A DNA stretch of 64,000 bases, taken from assembly GCF_032164335.1 (NCBI RefSeq), contig NZ_CP134152.1:2728001-2792000 (forward strand). Reading direction: 5' to 3'. This DNA comes from Winslowiella toletana (GTDB taxonomy: Bacteria; Pseudomonadota; Gammaproteobacteria; Enterobacterales; Enterobacteriaceae). Below the pieces are notes generated by a model. That model worked only from the letters and a program-made list of their open reading frames with translations, did no database searches and was not told where the DNA came from. Positions within the stretch are counted from its first letter, which is position 1, and every line of letters begins with the position of its first letter. Below are positions 9,906-20,016 of the stretch, piece by piece. The position numbers were made by a program, and so were the translations under genes.

Positions 9906-10364
9906 GTGTCTGAAAAGTGCCCGTGCTGTAGCGGAATGCAGTATAGCCTATGTTGCGAGCCATGGCTGAGTGGGTCGGCAATTCCGTCCACCCCTGAAAA
10001 ATTAATGCGCTCGCGTTATACCGCCTATGTTAAACAGGATGCCGCTTATCTTGCTGCCACCTGGCACAGTAGTTGTCGACAAGCACAATTGCAAAGTGTA
10101 CTTGAGGAAAGTTTTGCCAGCACCGAGTGGCTTAGTCTGAATGTAATCGCTCAGGAGACAGGAAGCCATGATAATGAAGCTTTCGTGACTTTTTTTGCGC
10201 GTTTCCTCGACAATCAGCGTGTTGCGGCCATTCATGAACGCTCGCGCTTTATTCGGGAGGATCATCGCTGGTACTATATCGACGGTACCACTCCGCAGGT
10301 GGGAAGAAACGATCGTTGCCCGTGCGGCGGTGAAAAAAAATACAAAAAATGTTGCGGCCAATAG
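9906..10364 (+). CDS. ychJ: YchJ family SEC-C motif protein
   Basis: The 152-residue protein has metal-binding SEC-C type motifs at both ends: [13 protein letters not shown] at the N-terminus and the canonical [17 protein letters not shown] at the C-terminus. The middle resembles an NTF2-like domain. The start is GTG (9906-9908) giving MSEKCPCC. An ATG overlaps it at 9904 but is out of frame, so GTG is the supported start. Its function is unknown; the SEC-C motif suggests zinc binding and a SecB/ribosome-related or chaperone role by family analogy only. It lies between rssA and purU as in E. coli. Confidence 0.92.
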   Translation: MSEKCPCCSGMQYSLCCEPWLSGSAIPSTPEKLMRSRYTAYVKQDAAYLAATWHSSCRQAQLQSVLEESFASTEWLSLNVIAQETGSHDNEAFVTFFARFLDNQRVAAIHERSRFIREDHRWYYIDGTTPQVGRNDRCPCGGEKKYKKCCGQ

Positions 10365-10429
10365 AATTATTGCCGTTTAGATTTGATGTTTGATAAACGA
10401 ACAAACGCTTCGACAGGATCCATAAACAA

Positions 10430-11278
10430 ATGCAAGCGCAAACACTGCAACGAAAAGTTTTACGGACTATTTGCCCGGATGCCAAAGGGCTGATCGCTAA
10501 AATCACCAACATTTGTTACAAGCACGAACTGAACATCGTGCAGAACAACGAATTTGTTGATCACCGCACCGGGCGCTTCTTTATGCGCACCGAGCTGGAA
10601 GGAATTTTCAACGACAACACGCTGCTGGCCGATCTCGACAGCGCGCTGCCGCAAGGCTCGGTGCGCGAACTGGGTGCGGCAGGCCGTCGTCGGGTGGTCA
10701 TTCTGGTGACCAAAGAGGCCCACTGCCTTGGCGATCTGCTGATGAAAAGCACTTACGGTGGTCTGGACGTTGAAATTGCGGCGGTGATTGGCAACCATGA
10801 AACCCTGCGCACGCTGGTGGAGCGTTTTGATATTCCGTTTGTTCTGGTCAGCCATGAAGGCATGACGCGTGAACAGCACGATAACAACATGGCGACAGAA
10901 ATTGATCGCTATCAGCCTGATTACGTGGTGCTGGCTAAATATATGCGCGTGCTGACACCCGCATTTGTGCAACGCTACCCGAATCAAATCATCAATATTC
11001 ACCATTCGTTCCTGCCGGCATTTATTGGTGCTCGTCCTTACCATCAGGCTTATGAACGCGGCGTTAAGATTATTGGCGCCACGGCGCATTACGTGAACGA
11101 TAATCTTGATGAAGGCCCGATCATCATGCAGGACGTGATTCACGTCGACCACAATTACACCGCAGAAGATATGATGCGCGCCGGGCGTGATGTGGAAAAA
11201 AACGTGCTGAGCCGCGCGCTGGATAAAGTGCTGGCGCAGCGCGTATTTGTTTACGGCAACCGCACTATCATCCTGTAA
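10430..11278 (+). CDS. purU: Formyltetrahydrofolate deformylase
   Basis: Hydrolyses 10-formyltetrahydrofolate to formate and tetrahydrofolate, balancing one-carbon pools and feeding formate to PurT. The 282-residue protein has an N-terminal ACT regulatory domain (about residues 5-85) and a C-terminal formyltransferase-fold domain. That domain carries the catalytic Asn/His in IINIHHSFLPAF and the Asp in NDNLDEGPI. Sequence and length match E. coli PurU (280 residues) closely. It lies just upstream of the tRNA-Tyr pair, the same arrangement as E. coli purU-tyrTV. Confidence 0.96.
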   Translation: MQAQTLQRKVLRTICPDAKGLIAKITNICYKHELNIVQNNEFVDHRTGRFFMRTELEGIFNDNTLLADLDSALPQGSVRELGAAGRRRVVILVTKEAHCLGDLLMKSTYGGLDVEIAAVIGNHETLRTLVERFDIPFVLVSHEGMTREQHDNNMATEIDRYQPDYVVLAKYMRVLTPAFVQRYPNQIINIHHSFLPAFIGARPYHQAYERGVKIIGATAHYVNDNLDEGPIIMQDVIHVDHNYTAEDMMRAGRDVEKNVLSRALDKVLAQRVFVYGNRTIIL

Positions 11279-11364
11279 TCGATCACCGGTAGCGCTGTTT
11301 TGCTGGCTAATTCAGCGCTACGGGTAAAAAAACGGCAAACGATAAACTTTCCTTTATCCAGTAC

Positions 11365-11399
11365 TTTACAGCCACGCTTCATTTGATATGATGCGCCCC
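11365..11399 (+). promoter_or_regulatory. tRNA-Tyr promoter with stringent-type discriminator
   Basis: The -35 box TTTACA (11365-11370) and -10 box TATGAT (11387-11392) are spaced by 16 bases. They are followed by the GC-rich discriminator GCGCCCC, the hallmark of promoters shut down by ppGpp. The core is nearly identical to the E. coli tyrT promoter. Transcription should start near 11400 and cover both tRNA genes. Confidence 0.88.
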
Positions 11400-11426
11400 G
11401 CTTACCAGCATAGTAGCCAGGCCAGT

Positions 11427-11511
<85 letters not shown>

Positions 11512-11567
11512 TCTGCTGACGCCACGTCAGTTTGATTATCCTGCTATAACGGTAAGACGCTTCCCCT

Positions 11568-11652
<85 letters not shown>

Positions 11653-11786
11653 TTTCAGCGTTACTCCCTGTTTTCTCGCATGACTCTATTGCAACGATAC
11701 CCGGTAACACCGCGACAAACGGTGACAGCCACGGTTAAATTCTGCTACCATCCGGCCATCTTTTTCCTCGCGAAATGGCAACTGAA

Positions 11787-12593
11787 ATGAAATTCGTTTC
11801 CTTTAATATCAATGGGCTGCGCGCCCGCCCACATCAGCTTGCAGCGATTATCGAGCAGCATCAACCCGACGTTATTGGTTTGCAGGAAACCAAAGTTCAC
11901 GATGATATGTTCCCGCTGGAAGAGGTCAGTAAACTTGGCTATCACGTCTTCTATCACGGCCAGAAAGGCCATTATGGCGTGGCACTGCTGACCAAAGCGC
12001 AACCGATTTCCGTGCGCCGTGGCTTTCCGGGCGACGATGAAGAGTCACAGCGCCGGTTGATCATGGCGGAGCTGGCAACGCCGATCGGCAACCTGACGGT
12101 GATTAACGGTTACTTCCCGCAGGGAGAAAGCCGCGACCATCCGACCAAATTCCCGGCCAAAGATAAGTTCTATCGCGATCTGCAGGATTATCTTGAGCAG
12201 AGCCTGCAGCCGGAAAATCCGGTGGTAATCATGGGCGATATGAATATCAGCTCTAGCGATCTGGATATCGGCATCGGCGAAGAGAATCGTAAGCGCTGGC
12301 TGCGCACCGGCAAGTGCTCGTTCCTGCCGGAAGAGCGCGAATGGATGGATCGCCTGATGAACTGGGGCCTGGTGGATACCTGGCGGGCACAAAACCCCCA
12401 GCTGAATGATCGTTTCTCGTGGTTTGACTACCGCTCGAAAGGATTTGACGATAATCGCGGTCTGCGTATCGATTTGGTGCTGGCGAGCAAACCACTGGCA
12501 GAGCGCTGCGTCGCCACCGGCATCGATTACGATATCCGCAGCATGGAAAAACCTTCTGACCATGCGCCAATCTGGGCAGAATTCCGCCTCTGA
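11787..12593 (+). CDS. xthA: Exodeoxyribonuclease III
   Basis: Main AP endonuclease and 3'-5' exonuclease of base excision repair. The 268-residue protein has the metal-binding Glu34 in GLQETKV, the catalytic Asp/Asn pair in MGDMNIS, the later Asp in RIDLVLAS and the C-terminal SDHAPIW motif with the catalytic His. The start at 11787 gives [18 protein letters not shown], identical to the E. coli start; an upstream ATG would add only four residues. Its position next to the tyrTV genes marks a junction between two regions that are far apart in E. coli. It converges on topB. Confidence 0.96.
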   Translation: MKFVSFNINGLRARPHQLAAIIEQHQPDVIGLQETKVHDDMFPLEEVSKLGYHVFYHGQKGHYGVALLTKAQPISVRRGFPGDDEESQRRLIMAELATPIGNLTVINGYFPQGESRDHPTKFPAKDKFYRDLQDYLEQSLQPENPVVIMGDMNISSSDLDIGIGEENRKRWLRTGKCSFLPEEREWMDRLMNWGLVDTWRAQNPQLNDRFSWFDYRSKGFDDNRGLRIDLVLASKPLAERCVATGIDYDIRSMEKPSDHAPIWAEFRL

Positions 12594-12599
12594 CAGCCC

Positions 12600-12630
12600 T
12601 CCCGCTGAGCGCCAGAGGCGGTCAGCGGGA
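12600..12630. terminator. Hairpin between convergent xthA and topB
   Basis: The inverted repeat TCCCGCTGA/TCAGCGGGA continues into CGCC/GGCG around an AGA loop, with one G:G mismatch. It lies seven bases past the xthA stop. There is no T tract, so it may protect 3' ends or act with Rho rather than be an intrinsic terminator. Confidence 0.5.
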
Positions 12631-12647
12631 ATGTCCTGATGCTGTGA

Positions 12648-14564
12648 TTAGCCGGCGGCCTTAGCTTTCGTCTTTTTACGCGGCGGCTTTTTGCTGCTGC
12701 TCGCGGCGGGCAATCCGCGAAATGCATGGGCGGCTGGCTGCTGACGCGCCTGATGAATCAGGCTGTACAACGTCTCCACCAGCGGATGCATAAAGTCCTG
12801 ATAACGACACTGCTTTTCACTGATTTTAGTCAGCGTGGATTCCCACTGTGCTGTCATATCCGGCCGCGCCGCCATCTCCGGCAGTGAGTGAATCAGCGCA
12901 CGCCCCGCCTCACTCGAGTGAATATAGCGCCCTTTTTTGTACAGGAAAGTGCGGCGGAACAGTAATTCGATGATACCGGCACGCGTCGCTTCAGTCCCCA
13001 GGCCGTCGGTAGCACGCAATATCTTCTTCAGATCTTTATCCTGCACAAAGCGTGCAATTCCGGTCATTGCCGACAACAAGGTGGCATCGGTAAACGGGCG
13101 CGGCGGCTGCGTCTGCTTCTCCACCACTTCACCGCGTTCACACAGCAGCTCATCATCCTTTTTTACCACCGGCAGCGGCGTACCGTCGTTCTCTTCGTCA
13201 CGCTCTTTACTGCCAAGCAGCGCACGCCAGCCCGCTTCGGCAAGGAAACGTGCTTTAGCCACAAATTTACCGCCAGCAATATCGAGATCAATTACGCATT
13301 TGCGATAAACCGCATCCGGGCAAAACTGCATCAGATACTGGCGGGCAACCAGCCCATAAATATTGGCTTCGTTTTCACTCAGGCGCGTCTGGCTGCTGCG
13401 CGCGGTGGGAATGATTGCGTGGTGAGCGTCGACCTTTTTATCGTCCCAGCAGCGATTTTTTCTGTCAGTATCGAAATCCGCTGGCGGGGTTAAATCCGGC
13501 TGATGCACGCTGATGGCGTTGAGTACCGCATGGCGACCCGCGAAATGCTCATCCGGCAAATAGCGGCTGTCAGAACGCGGATAGGTGATCAGCTTATGGG
13601 TTTCATACAGTCGCTGACAGGTATCGAGCACCGTTTGTGCGCTCAGGCCGAAGCGGCGCGCAGCCTCAATCTGTAAACTGGAAAGTGAGAACGGTAGCGG
13701 CGCCGTATCATTTTCACGCTTGTCATTATACTGGGTGACAATCGCAGGCTGTCCGCCGATACGCGCTACCACATGCTCCGCTAATTGCCGATGCAGCAAA
13801 CGCCCCTCTTCGTCCTGGTAAGGCTCACAGGAGTCGCTCGGTTGCCACAGGGCGACAAAGCGCTCATCTTTTGGCGTCACGATATGCGCTTTAACTTCAA
13901 AGAAATCTTTGGCAACGAAGTTTTCAATCTCTTCATCACGGCGGACCACCAGCCCAAGCACCGGTGTCTGCACCCTGCCCACCGACAGCACGCCATCGTA
14001 ACCGGCGTTACGCCCCAGCAGGGTGTATGCTCGCGTCATATTGATGCCGTACAACCAGTCTGCACGCGCCCGTGCCAGTGCAGAAACGCACAGCGGAATA
14101 AATTCACGGTTTTCGCGCAGGCGGCTGACCGCCCGCTCTACCGCTTGCGGGTTAAGATCGTTTATCAGGCAACGCTGCACTTTCTCGCGCTTTTCGGCAG
14201 GCAGTGCCAGATAATCCAGCACTTCATCCACCAGCAACTGCCCTTCACGATCCGGGTCACCGGCATGGATGACTTCGCTGGCTTTCGCCAGCAGGCCTTT
14301 AATCACATTAAGCTGTTTGGCAACGGAAGGACGTGGCTGCAACTGCCACTTGTCCGGCACAATCGGCAGATCGGCCAGCGACCAGCGCGCATAGCGGCTG
14401 TTGTAGCTGTCGGGCTGTGCCTGCTCCAGCAGGTGACCAACACACCAGGTGACCACCTGATCGTTACCACAGGCGATAAAGCCATCGCCACGACGATGGG
14501 GTTTCGGCAGCACATCGGCTATCGCCCTCGCCAGACTCGGTTTTTCGGCAATAAACAGGCGCAT
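12648..14564 (-). CDS. topB: DNA topoisomerase III
   Basis: Type IA topoisomerase that decatenates DNA and works with RecQ-type helicases. The 638-residue protein has an N-terminal TOPRIM domain ([19 protein letters not shown]) and the active-site tyrosine in [14 protein letters not shown] basic, low-complexity tail ([12 protein letters not shown]) is typical of the E. coli enzyme (653 residues). In E. coli topB is downstream of ydjA-selD; here selD is absent and 243 bases separate topB from ydjA. The start codon ATG at 14562-14564 agrees with the conserved N-terminus. Confidence 0.96.
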   Translation of the reverse strand: MRLFIAEKPSLARAIADVLPKPHRRGDGFIACGNDQVVTWCVGHLLEQAQPDSYNSRYARWSLADLPIVPDKWQLQPRPSVAKQLNVIKGLLAKASEVIHAGDPDREGQLLVDEVLDYLALPAEKREKVQRCLINDLNPQAVERAVSRLRENREFIPLCVSALARARADWLYGINMTRAYTLLGRNAGYDGVLSVGRVQTPVLGLVVRRDEEIENFVAKDFFEVKAHIVTPKDERFVALWQPSDSCEPYQDEEGRLLHRQLAEHVVARIGGQPAIVTQYNDKRENDTAPLPFSLSSLQIEAARRFGLSAQTVLDTCQRLYETHKLITYPRSDSRYLPDEHFAGRHAVLNAISVHQPDLTPPADFDTDRKNRCWDDKKVDAHHAIIPTARSSQTRLSENEANIYGLVARQYLMQFCPDAVYRKCVIDLDIAGGKFVAKARFLAEAGWRALLGSKERDEENDGTPLPVVKKDDELLCERGEVVEKQTQPPRPFTDATLLSAMTGIARFVQDKDLKKILRATDGLGTEATRAGIIELLFRRTFLYKKGRYIHSSEAGRALIHSLPEMAARPDMTAQWESTLTKISEKQCRYQDFMHPLVETLYSLIHQARQQPAAHAFRGLPAASSSKKPPRKKTKAKAAG

Positions 14565-14703
14565 TATTTCGCTTTAACCTTTTGCTTCACGGTTTCATCT
14601 CAGTCAATGCATGTTTGCTGCACATCCGTAGCCGCTCGTCAGCCAGGTATTCCATTAGGTTTACTCCATCGTCGCATTACCGCCGCTATGTTAGCGTGTT
14701 CAG

Positions 14704-14734
14704 CCAACGGTGATAAGCCCGTCTTCACCGTTGG
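14704..14734. repeat. Inverted repeat in the topB-ydjA gap
   Basis: Perfect 10-base arms CCAACGGTGA and TCACCGTTGG are separated by 11 bases. The repeat lies upstream of topB on the minus strand, in the stretch where selD sits in E. coli. It has no T tract on either side and its role is unknown. Confidence 0.6.
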
Positions 14735-14759
14735 TGGTTTATTCGCTCATTAAGCCGAC

Positions 14760-14784
14760 GAAAACAGGGTTGCTGACAACCCTG
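14760..14784 (-). terminator. Terminator of ydjA
   Basis: Read on the minus strand, CAGGGTTG and CAACCCTG pair around a four-base loop and are followed by TTTT. It lies 24 bases past the ydjA stop, so ydjA and topB are separate transcription units here. Confidence 0.75.
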
Positions 14785-14807
14785 CATGCTGCGGTGGAAA
14801 AAGTCAC

Positions 14808-15359
14808 TCAGAAATAACTGACAAAGGGTGCGGTGTCAGGAGGAAGAACCGTGGTGGAAGATTTCAGCTGCGGGGTGCCAAGATAGAGGAAGCCGACAAT
14901 CGCATCCTGCTCACGGCAGTGGAAAGCGTCGCGCACCGCAGCATGTTCGGTCCAGGCACCACTACGCCAGATACCATTGAATCCCTGCGCCGCCGCGGCC
15001 ATCTGCATCGCCATTACTGCACAGCCAGCAGAAACCAGTTGTTCCCAGCGCGGTACTTTTGGATGGTCTTCGCAATGGGCCACCACCGTGATGATCATCG
15101 GCGCACGGAACGGCGCCTGCTGCGCTTTATCAATCGCTTTTTGCTCCATATGATCATGGCGCGCCGCTTGCTCCAGCAGTGCACTGAAACGATCGCGCCC
15201 TTCATTTTCAATCACGATAAAACGCCACGGCTGCAGCGTACCGTGGTCAGGCGCGCGCATACCGGCGCGCAGAATATTTTCCAGCGCTTCACCGGCCGGA
15301 GCGGGCTCGGCCAGGCGTGATGCAGAACGACGATTGACCAATAAATCCAGTGCATCCAT
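14808..15359 (-). CDS. ydjA: Nitroreductase family protein YdjA
   Basis: Minimal FMN-dependent oxidoreductase of the nitroreductase fold, 183 residues. The N-terminal segment [11 protein letters not shown] and the [12 protein letters not shown] motif are FMN and dimer-interface features shared with E. coli YdjA. The C-terminal GFLYLGTP segment also fits. The physiological substrate is unknown. The start at 15357-15359 gives [12 protein letters not shown], matching the family; an in-frame upstream ATG would add 14 poorly conserved residues. In E. coli this gene precedes selD and topB, but selD is missing here and a terminator follows. Confidence 0.93.
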   Translation of the reverse strand: MDALDLLVNRRSASRLAEPAPAGEALENILRAGMRAPDHGTLQPWRFIVIENEGRDRFSALLEQAARHDHMEQKAIDKAQQAPFRAPMIITVVAHCEDHPKVPRWEQLVSAGCAVMAMQMAAAAQGFNGIWRSGAWTEHAAVRDAFHCREQDAIVGFLYLGTPQLKSSTTVLPPDTAPFVSYF

Positions 15360-15470
15360 GAATGCCTCCTGATAATGAGTTGCATTTACTTTTGCCAGCA
15401 AACTAACACAGGCTGACCTTTTGTTACAGCATAGTGCTTTTTCCTGCTGACAATTGGGCTGGCGCTCTTT

Positions 15471-15508
15471 AGGATGAGCTCATCCTCCGGGAGCTAAGGC
15501 TTCCGGGC
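15471..15508. repeat. 16-base perfect palindrome and hairpin upstream of sppA
   Basis: AGGATGAGCTCATCCT at 15471-15486 is a perfect palindrome. It is followed directly by a second inverted repeat CCGGGAGC/GCTTCCGG (one G:U pair) at 15488-15508. Both lie within 65 bases of the sppA ATG and could be an operator followed by a leader hairpin, or one folded 5' UTR. Confidence 0.55.
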
Positions 15509-15534
15509 TATTACTCTGCGAATATGGAGATGAC

Positions 15535-17391
15535 ATGCGCACTTTGTGGCGAATTATCGCTGGTATTTTTAAATGGACATGGCGAGTAATGAACTTTATG
15601 CGTGAGTTCATTCTTAACCTGTTCCTGATTTTTTTGATCCTTATTTGCGTTGGCATTTATTTCCAGATCAACAGCGCCAACGCGCCAGCTGAAGTGCCGC
15701 GCGGCGCATTAAAAGTCGATCTAACCGGCGTAGTGGTCGATCAGCCTTCGGTCAGTAACCGACTGAGCAAAATTGGCCGCCAGCTACTGGGTGCCAGCAG
15801 CGACCGGCTGAAAGAGAATTCGCTGTTCGATGTAGTAAACGCCATTCGTCAGGCAAAAGATGATAACAACATTACCGGTATGGTTCTGGAACTGCGCGAT
15901 TTCGCCGGTGCCGACCAGCCTTCTCTGCACTATATCGGCAAAGCACTGCGTGAATTCCGCGACAGTGGCAAACCGATTTATGCCACTGGCGACAGCTACA
16001 GCCAGGCGCAATATTATCTCGCCAGCTTTGCCAATAAAGTCTGGCTCTCCTCGCAGGGTAATGTAGATCTGCACGGTTTCGCCACTAACAGCCTCTACTA
16101 TAAGACGCTGCTGGAGAAGCTGAAGGTTACCTCGCATGTCTTCCGCGTCGGCACCTATAAGTCGGCGGTAGAACCGTTCCTGCGCGACGATATGTCCCCT
16201 GCCGCGCGCGATGCCGACAGCCGCTGGATCGGTGAACTGTGGAATAACTACCTTGAGACCATTGCCGCCAACCGTCAGCTTACGACACAACAGCTGTTCC
16301 CCGGTGCGCAAGGCGTGCTGGATGGCCTGCAGAAAGTTGGCGGCGATACTGCACAGTATGCCAAAGACAACAAACTGGTCGATGAACTGGCATCACGCGC
16401 GCTGGTTGATCAGCAGTTGGTGAAAATCTTCGGCCTGAATAAACAGGATAATCAATACAATAACATCAGTATCTATGATTATCCGTTAAACGATAACAGC
16501 AATCAGAATGGCAATATCGCGGTAATAGTGGCAAATGGCGCGATTATGGATGGAGAAGAAACGCCGGGTCAGGTTGGTGGCGATACCACCGCGAAGCAGA
16601 TTCGCGACGCGCGTCTGGATGCAAAAATCAAAGCGATTATTCTGCGCGTTAACAGCCCTGGCGGCAGCGTGTCAGCGTCGGAAGTGATCCGCGAAGAGCT
16701 GGCCGCCGCACGTGAAGCCGGTAAGCCGGTAGTGGTGTCGATGGGTGGCATGGCCGCTTCCGGTGGCTACTGGATCTCAACGCCTGCCAACTATATTATC
16801 GCCAGCCCAAGTACGCTGACCGGCTCTATCGGCATCTTTGGCGTTATCAATACCGTGGAAAACTCGCTGGGCGCGATTGGCGTGCATACCGACGGCGTGG
16901 CCACCTCCCCACTGGCCGATGTTGCCTTAACGAAGGCGCTGCCGCCGGAAGTTCAGCAGTTGATGCAGCTGACTATCGAAAACGGCTATAAGAATTTCAT
17001 CGACCTGGTAGCGAAGTCCCGCCATAAAACCCCTGAGCAGATCGATCAGATCGCGCAAGGCCACGTCTGGACCGGTAGCGATGCTAAAGCGAATGGTCTG
17101 GTCGATGAACTGGGTGACTTCGATGATGCGGTCGCAAAAGCCGCCGAACTGGCGAAGCTGAAAGATTATCAGCTGATCTGGTCACAAGATCAGCCGACGC
17201 TGTTTGATGCGCTGCTGAGCCAGTTCGACGTCTCTGTTCGCGCCTCGTTGCCTGGCATGCTGAAAGCCTGGCTGCCAGCGCCAATGGCTGATGTGGTGGC
17301 AGACTTGAAAAAACAGCCTGGGCTGTTCGATGAGATGAACGATCCGCAAAACCGTTACGCACTTTGCCTGACCTGCGGCGACGTACGTTAA
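15535..17391 (+). CDS. sppA: Signal peptide peptidase SppA (protease IV)
   Basis: Inner-membrane serine protease that digests cleaved signal peptides in the periplasm. The 618-residue protein has one N-terminal membrane segment (about residues 24-45) and two tandem peptidase S49 domains. The catalytic dyad is in the expected places: Lys209 in [11 protein letters not shown] in the N-terminal repeat and Ser409 in [10 protein letters not shown] in the C-terminal repeat, the same numbers as in E. coli. A GATGAC context and GGAG precede the ATG. It is followed by ansA and pncA on the same strand as in E. coli. Confidence 0.96.
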   Translation: MRTLWRIIAGIFKWTWRVMNFMREFILNLFLIFLILICVGIYFQINSANAPAEVPRGALKVDLTGVVVDQPSVSNRLSKIGRQLLGASSDRLKENSLFDVVNAIRQAKDDNNITGMVLELRDFAGADQPSLHYIGKALREFRDSGKPIYATGDSYSQAQYYLASFANKVWLSSQGNVDLHGFATNSLYYKTLLEKLKVTSHVFRVGTYKSAVEPFLRDDMSPAARDADSRWIGELWNNYLETIAANRQLTTQQLFPGAQGVLDGLQKVGGDTAQYAKDNKLVDELASRALVDQQLVKIFGLNKQDNQYNNISIYDYPLNDNSNQNGNIAVIVANGAIMDGEETPGQVGGDTTAKQIRDARLDAKIKAIILRVNSPGGSVSASEVIREELAAAREAGKPVVVSMGGMAASGGYWISTPANYIIASPSTLTGSIGIFGVINTVENSLGAIGVHTDGVATSPLADVALTKALPPEVQQLMQLTIENGYKNFIDLVAKSRHKTPEQIDQIAQGHVWTGSDAKANGLVDELGDFDDAVAKAAELAKLKDYQLIWSQDQPTLFDALLSQFDVSVRASLPGMLKAWLPAPMADVVADLKKQPGLFDEMNDPQNRYALCLTCGDVR

Positions 17392-17524
17392 TCTCTCTGT
17401 TACGGGGGCATTAATCGCTCCCGTATTCCGTTTCTGAGACCCCCGCCAGTGCAGCGGCATTTTCGCCGTTGCACTGAAGTAATATACTGTTGTCCTTTAT
17501 GGCAAGTTGTTGAGTCCGTTTATA

Positions 17525-18538
17525 ATGCAAAAAAAATCAATTTATGTAGCCTACACCGGTGGCACCATCGGTATGCAACGCTCTGAGCACGGCTACATTC
17601 CGGTTTCCGGCCATCTGCAAACTCAGCTGGCGAACATGCCTGAGTTTCACCGCCCGGAAATGCCTGACTTTACCATCCATGAATATCAGCCGCTGATGGA
17701 CTCTTCCGATATGACGCCGGAAGACTGGCAATCGATTGCGGACGACATTCAGAAAAATTACCATTCCTATGACGGCTTCGTTATTTTGCATGGCACAGAT
17801 ACGATGGCATTCACCGCCTCAGCACTGTCATTTATGCTGGAAAATCTGGCGAAGCCGGTCATTGTGACAGGGTCACAGATTCCGCTGGCAGAACTGCGAT
17901 CTGATGGCCAGCAAAACTTGCTGAACGCGTTGTTTGTTGCCGCTAATTATCCGATTAATGAAGTGACGCTATTTTTTAATAACACCCTGTTTCGCGGCAA
18001 CCGCACTACCAAAGCACATGCCGATGGCTTTAATGCCTTCGATTCGCCTAACCTGGCACCGCTGCTGGAAGCCGGCATTCATATTCGTCGCCTGAATACC
18101 CCATCCACCCCGCAAGGTGAAGGTGAATTAATTGTTCACCCGACTTCACCGCAGCCGATTGGCGTCGTTACCATCTATCCGGGAATTTCCGCCGAAGTGG
18201 TGCGTAACTTCCTGCGTCAGCCGGTAAAAGCGCTGATTCTGCGCTCCTACGGCGTCGGTAATGCGCCACAAAATGCTGAATTCATCAACGAACTGAAAGA
18301 TGCGGCGGCACGCGGTATTGTGGTGGTCAACCTGACGCAATGCATGTCCGGAAAGGTGAATATGGGCGGCTACGCCACCGGCAATGCGCTGGCTCACGCC
18401 GGCGTGATTAGCGGCTTCGATCTGACGGTGGAAGCGGCACTGACCAAACTGCACTTTCTGCTGAGCCAGAACTTCTCCACTGACGAAGTGCGCCAGCTGA
18501 TGCAGAGCAATCTGCGCGGTGAACTTACCCCAAACTGA
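17525..18538 (+). CDS. ansA: L-asparaginase I, cytoplasmic
   Basis: Hydrolyses L-asparagine to aspartate and ammonia in the cytoplasm. The 337-residue protein lacks a signal peptide, which separates it from the periplasmic AnsB. The two catalytic threonine motifs are present: YTGGTIG near residue 10 and LHGTDTMAFTASALS near residue 90. The C-terminal RSYGVGNAP segment is also conserved. The ATG at 17525 gives MQKKSIYVAYTGG as in E. coli; an upstream in-frame codon would add six residues. pncA follows after 18 bases, forming the conserved ansA-pncA pair. Confidence 0.95.
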   Translation: MQKKSIYVAYTGGTIGMQRSEHGYIPVSGHLQTQLANMPEFHRPEMPDFTIHEYQPLMDSSDMTPEDWQSIADDIQKNYHSYDGFVILHGTDTMAFTASALSFMLENLAKPVIVTGSQIPLAELRSDGQQNLLNALFVAANYPINEVTLFFNNTLFRGNRTTKAHADGFNAFDSPNLAPLLEAGIHIRRLNTPSTPQGEGELIVHPTSPQPIGVVTIYPGISAEVVRNFLRQPVKALILRSYGVGNAPQNAEFINELKDAAARGIVVVNLTQCMSGKVNMGGYATGNALAHAGVISGFDLTVEAALTKLHFLLSQNFSTDEVRQLMQSNLRGELTPN

Positions 18539-18556
18539 AACCATTAAGGATGCCTG

Positions 18557-19165
18557 ATGAAACGCGCTTTACTGCTGATCGATTTGCAAAATGATTTCTG
18601 CCCTGGCGGCGCGCTGGCGGTCAATGACGGTGATGCCACTATCGCCGTGGCGAACCAGCTGGCGGCAGCGTTTTATCAGCGTGGCGAAGCGGTTGTCGCC
18701 TCACAGGACTGGCATCCTGCCAACCACGGTAGCTTTGCTTCAGTAGCGGGTCAGCCACAGCATACCGTTGGTGAGCTTAACGGCCTGCAGCAAATCTGGT
18801 GGCCGGATCACTGTATCCAGCACAGCCACGGCGCACAGTTTCATGCGGCGCTCGACACGTCGGTGATTGAGGCGGTGTTTTATAAAGGCCAGGACGCCTT
18901 AACGGACAGCTACAGCGCCTTTTTCGATAACGGTCACCGGTGCAAAACCGAACTGGATAACTGGCTGAAAAGCCGCGGCATCACCTCACTGGTGATCCTC
19001 GGGCTGGCCACTGACTACTGTGTTAAATTCAGCGTGCTGGATGCGCTGACGCTCGGTTATCAGGTCGAGGTGGTACGCGCAGGCTGTCGCGGCGTTAATC
19101 TGGCGGCAGAAGACAGTGACCATGCGCTGGCAGAAATGGCCGCCGCGGGTGCCATTATCAGTTAA
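18557..19165 (+). CDS. pncA: Nicotinamidase
   Basis: Converts nicotinamide to nicotinate in NAD salvage and also activates pyrazinamide. The 202-residue protein has the catalytic Asp9 in LIDLQNDFC, the metal-binding DWHPANHGSF segment and the catalytic cysteine in GLATDYCVKFS. It is slightly shorter at the C-terminus than the E. coli enzyme, ending AAAGAIIS. The Shine-Dalgarno TAAGGAT precedes the ATG by five bases. It is translated from the ansA-pncA operon. Confidence 0.94.
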   Translation: MKRALLLIDLQNDFCPGGALAVNDGDATIAVANQLAAAFYQRGEAVVASQDWHPANHGSFASVAGQPQHTVGELNGLQQIWWPDHCIQHSHGAQFHAALDTSVIEAVFYKGQDALTDSYSAFFDNGHRCKTELDNWLKSRGITSLVILGLATDYCVKFSVLDALTLGYQVEVVRAGCRGVNLAAEDSDHALAEMAAAGAIIS

Positions 19166-19170
19166 ATCAA

Positions 19171-19191
19171 CGGGCTGAATAAATCAGCCCG
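19171..19191. terminator. Hairpin between convergent pncA and yeaC
   Basis: The perfect stem CGGGCTGA/TCAGCCCG has a five-base loop and lies midway in the 35-base gap between the two stop codons. No T tract follows, so termination is only weakly supported. Confidence 0.5.
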
Positions 19192-19200
19192 CTGTCAGCT

Positions 19201-19482
19201 TTACTGCAGAGTGATTCGCGTGGTGTCAGGGCTGATACCAAACTCTTCTTTCAACTGCTGCTTGGTTTTGGTGACGATCTGTCCATCCGGTCCGATGCTC
19301 ATATGCTGCGGCTGGTGGTTATTCTTCGCCTGCCACAGCAGCACCAGTTGCAGGCAGTTCTCTTTCTGCTCCGCAGTCAGCGCCACGCCATCTGCCCACT
19401 TACCCAGTTCAACGGCAGTTACCAGCCGCTGGTAAACGTCTGGCGTCATCGCCGCAATCATCTCATTCAGATCTTTTTGCAT
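19201..19482 (-). CDS. yeaC: YeaC family protein (DUF1315)
   Basis: Small 93-residue cytoplasmic protein of unknown function, similar over its length to E. coli YeaC. The conserved core includes VYQRLVTAVELGKWADGVALT and the C-terminal KQQLKEEFGIS. The start at 19480-19482 (MQKDLNEMIAAMTP) follows GGGTGAG and is preferred over an upstream ATG inside msrB. Only four bases separate it from the msrB stop, so it is almost certainly co-transcribed with msrB, probably with translational coupling. It is not itself recognisable as an enzyme. Confidence 0.88.
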   Translation of the reverse strand: MQKDLNEMIAAMTPDVYQRLVTAVELGKWADGVALTAEQKENCLQLVLLWQAKNNHQPQHMSIGPDGQIVTKTKQQLKEEFGISPDTTRITLQ

Positions 19483-19486
19483 CAGC

Positions 19487-19897
19487 TCACCCTTTGGTTT
19501 GCTTGCCGTCATCATCGGTAAAACTCAGTGAGGCAGAATTAACACAGTAGCGCTCGCCGCTGGGTTGCGGGCCATCCGGAAACACATGACCGAGGTGCGC
19601 ATCGCAGCTGCCGCAACGAATTTCGATGCGCTGCATACCGTGTGAGTTATCTTCGATATAACGGATCGCCTCATCGCTGTAGGGCTGATAAAAGCTTGGC
19701 CAGCCACAGCCGGAGTCATATTTGGTTTCGGAGAGAAACAGCGGTGCGCTGCATACCAGACAGTGATAAATGCCATCACTTTTGTTATGCAACAGCGCGC
19801 CGGAGAACGGCGGTTCAGTACCCCGCTGTTGCGTCACATAGCGCTGCATTTCGTTCAGCTCGGTTTCAGGTGTAAGTCTGTTAAAATCTTTAGCCAT
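19487..19897 (-). CDS. msrB: Peptide-methionine (R)-S-oxide reductase MsrB
   Basis: Repairs the R epimer of methionine sulfoxide in proteins, using thioredoxin. The 136-residue protein has two CXXC pairs that bind structural zinc (CLVC and CGSC), the GCGWPSFY motif and the catalytic cysteine in RYCVNSASL. The start at 19895-19897 ([11 protein letters not shown]) is chosen over an upstream ATG that would add 19 residues. It is divergent from gapA, as in E. coli, and yeaC follows in the same operon. Confidence 0.95.
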   Translation of the reverse strand: MAKDFNRLTPETELNEMQRYVTQQRGTEPPFSGALLHNKSDGIYHCLVCSAPLFLSETKYDSGCGWPSFYQPYSDEAIRYIEDNSHGMQRIEIRCGSCDAHLGHVFPDGPQPSGERYCVNSASLSFTDDDGKQTKG

Positions 19898-20016
19898 AAT
19901 GATAGTCTCTGGCAGTGTTATTCTGGAAAAATCAGCTAGTATTCTAACAAACACTTAACAAGTACAGGTGAATTTTTCGTGCCTCTGCCCGTTACAATTC
20001 AAGTCGCACTAAAAAT

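Noticed and set aside
10460-11152. Minus-strand open frame of 230 codons.
   Set aside because: It is antisense to purU, which has all the family motifs.
13785-14753. Long plus-strand open frame of 322 codons.
   Set aside because: It lies antisense inside topB, has no ribosome site and no recognisable domain; it is a shadow of the real gene's codon use.
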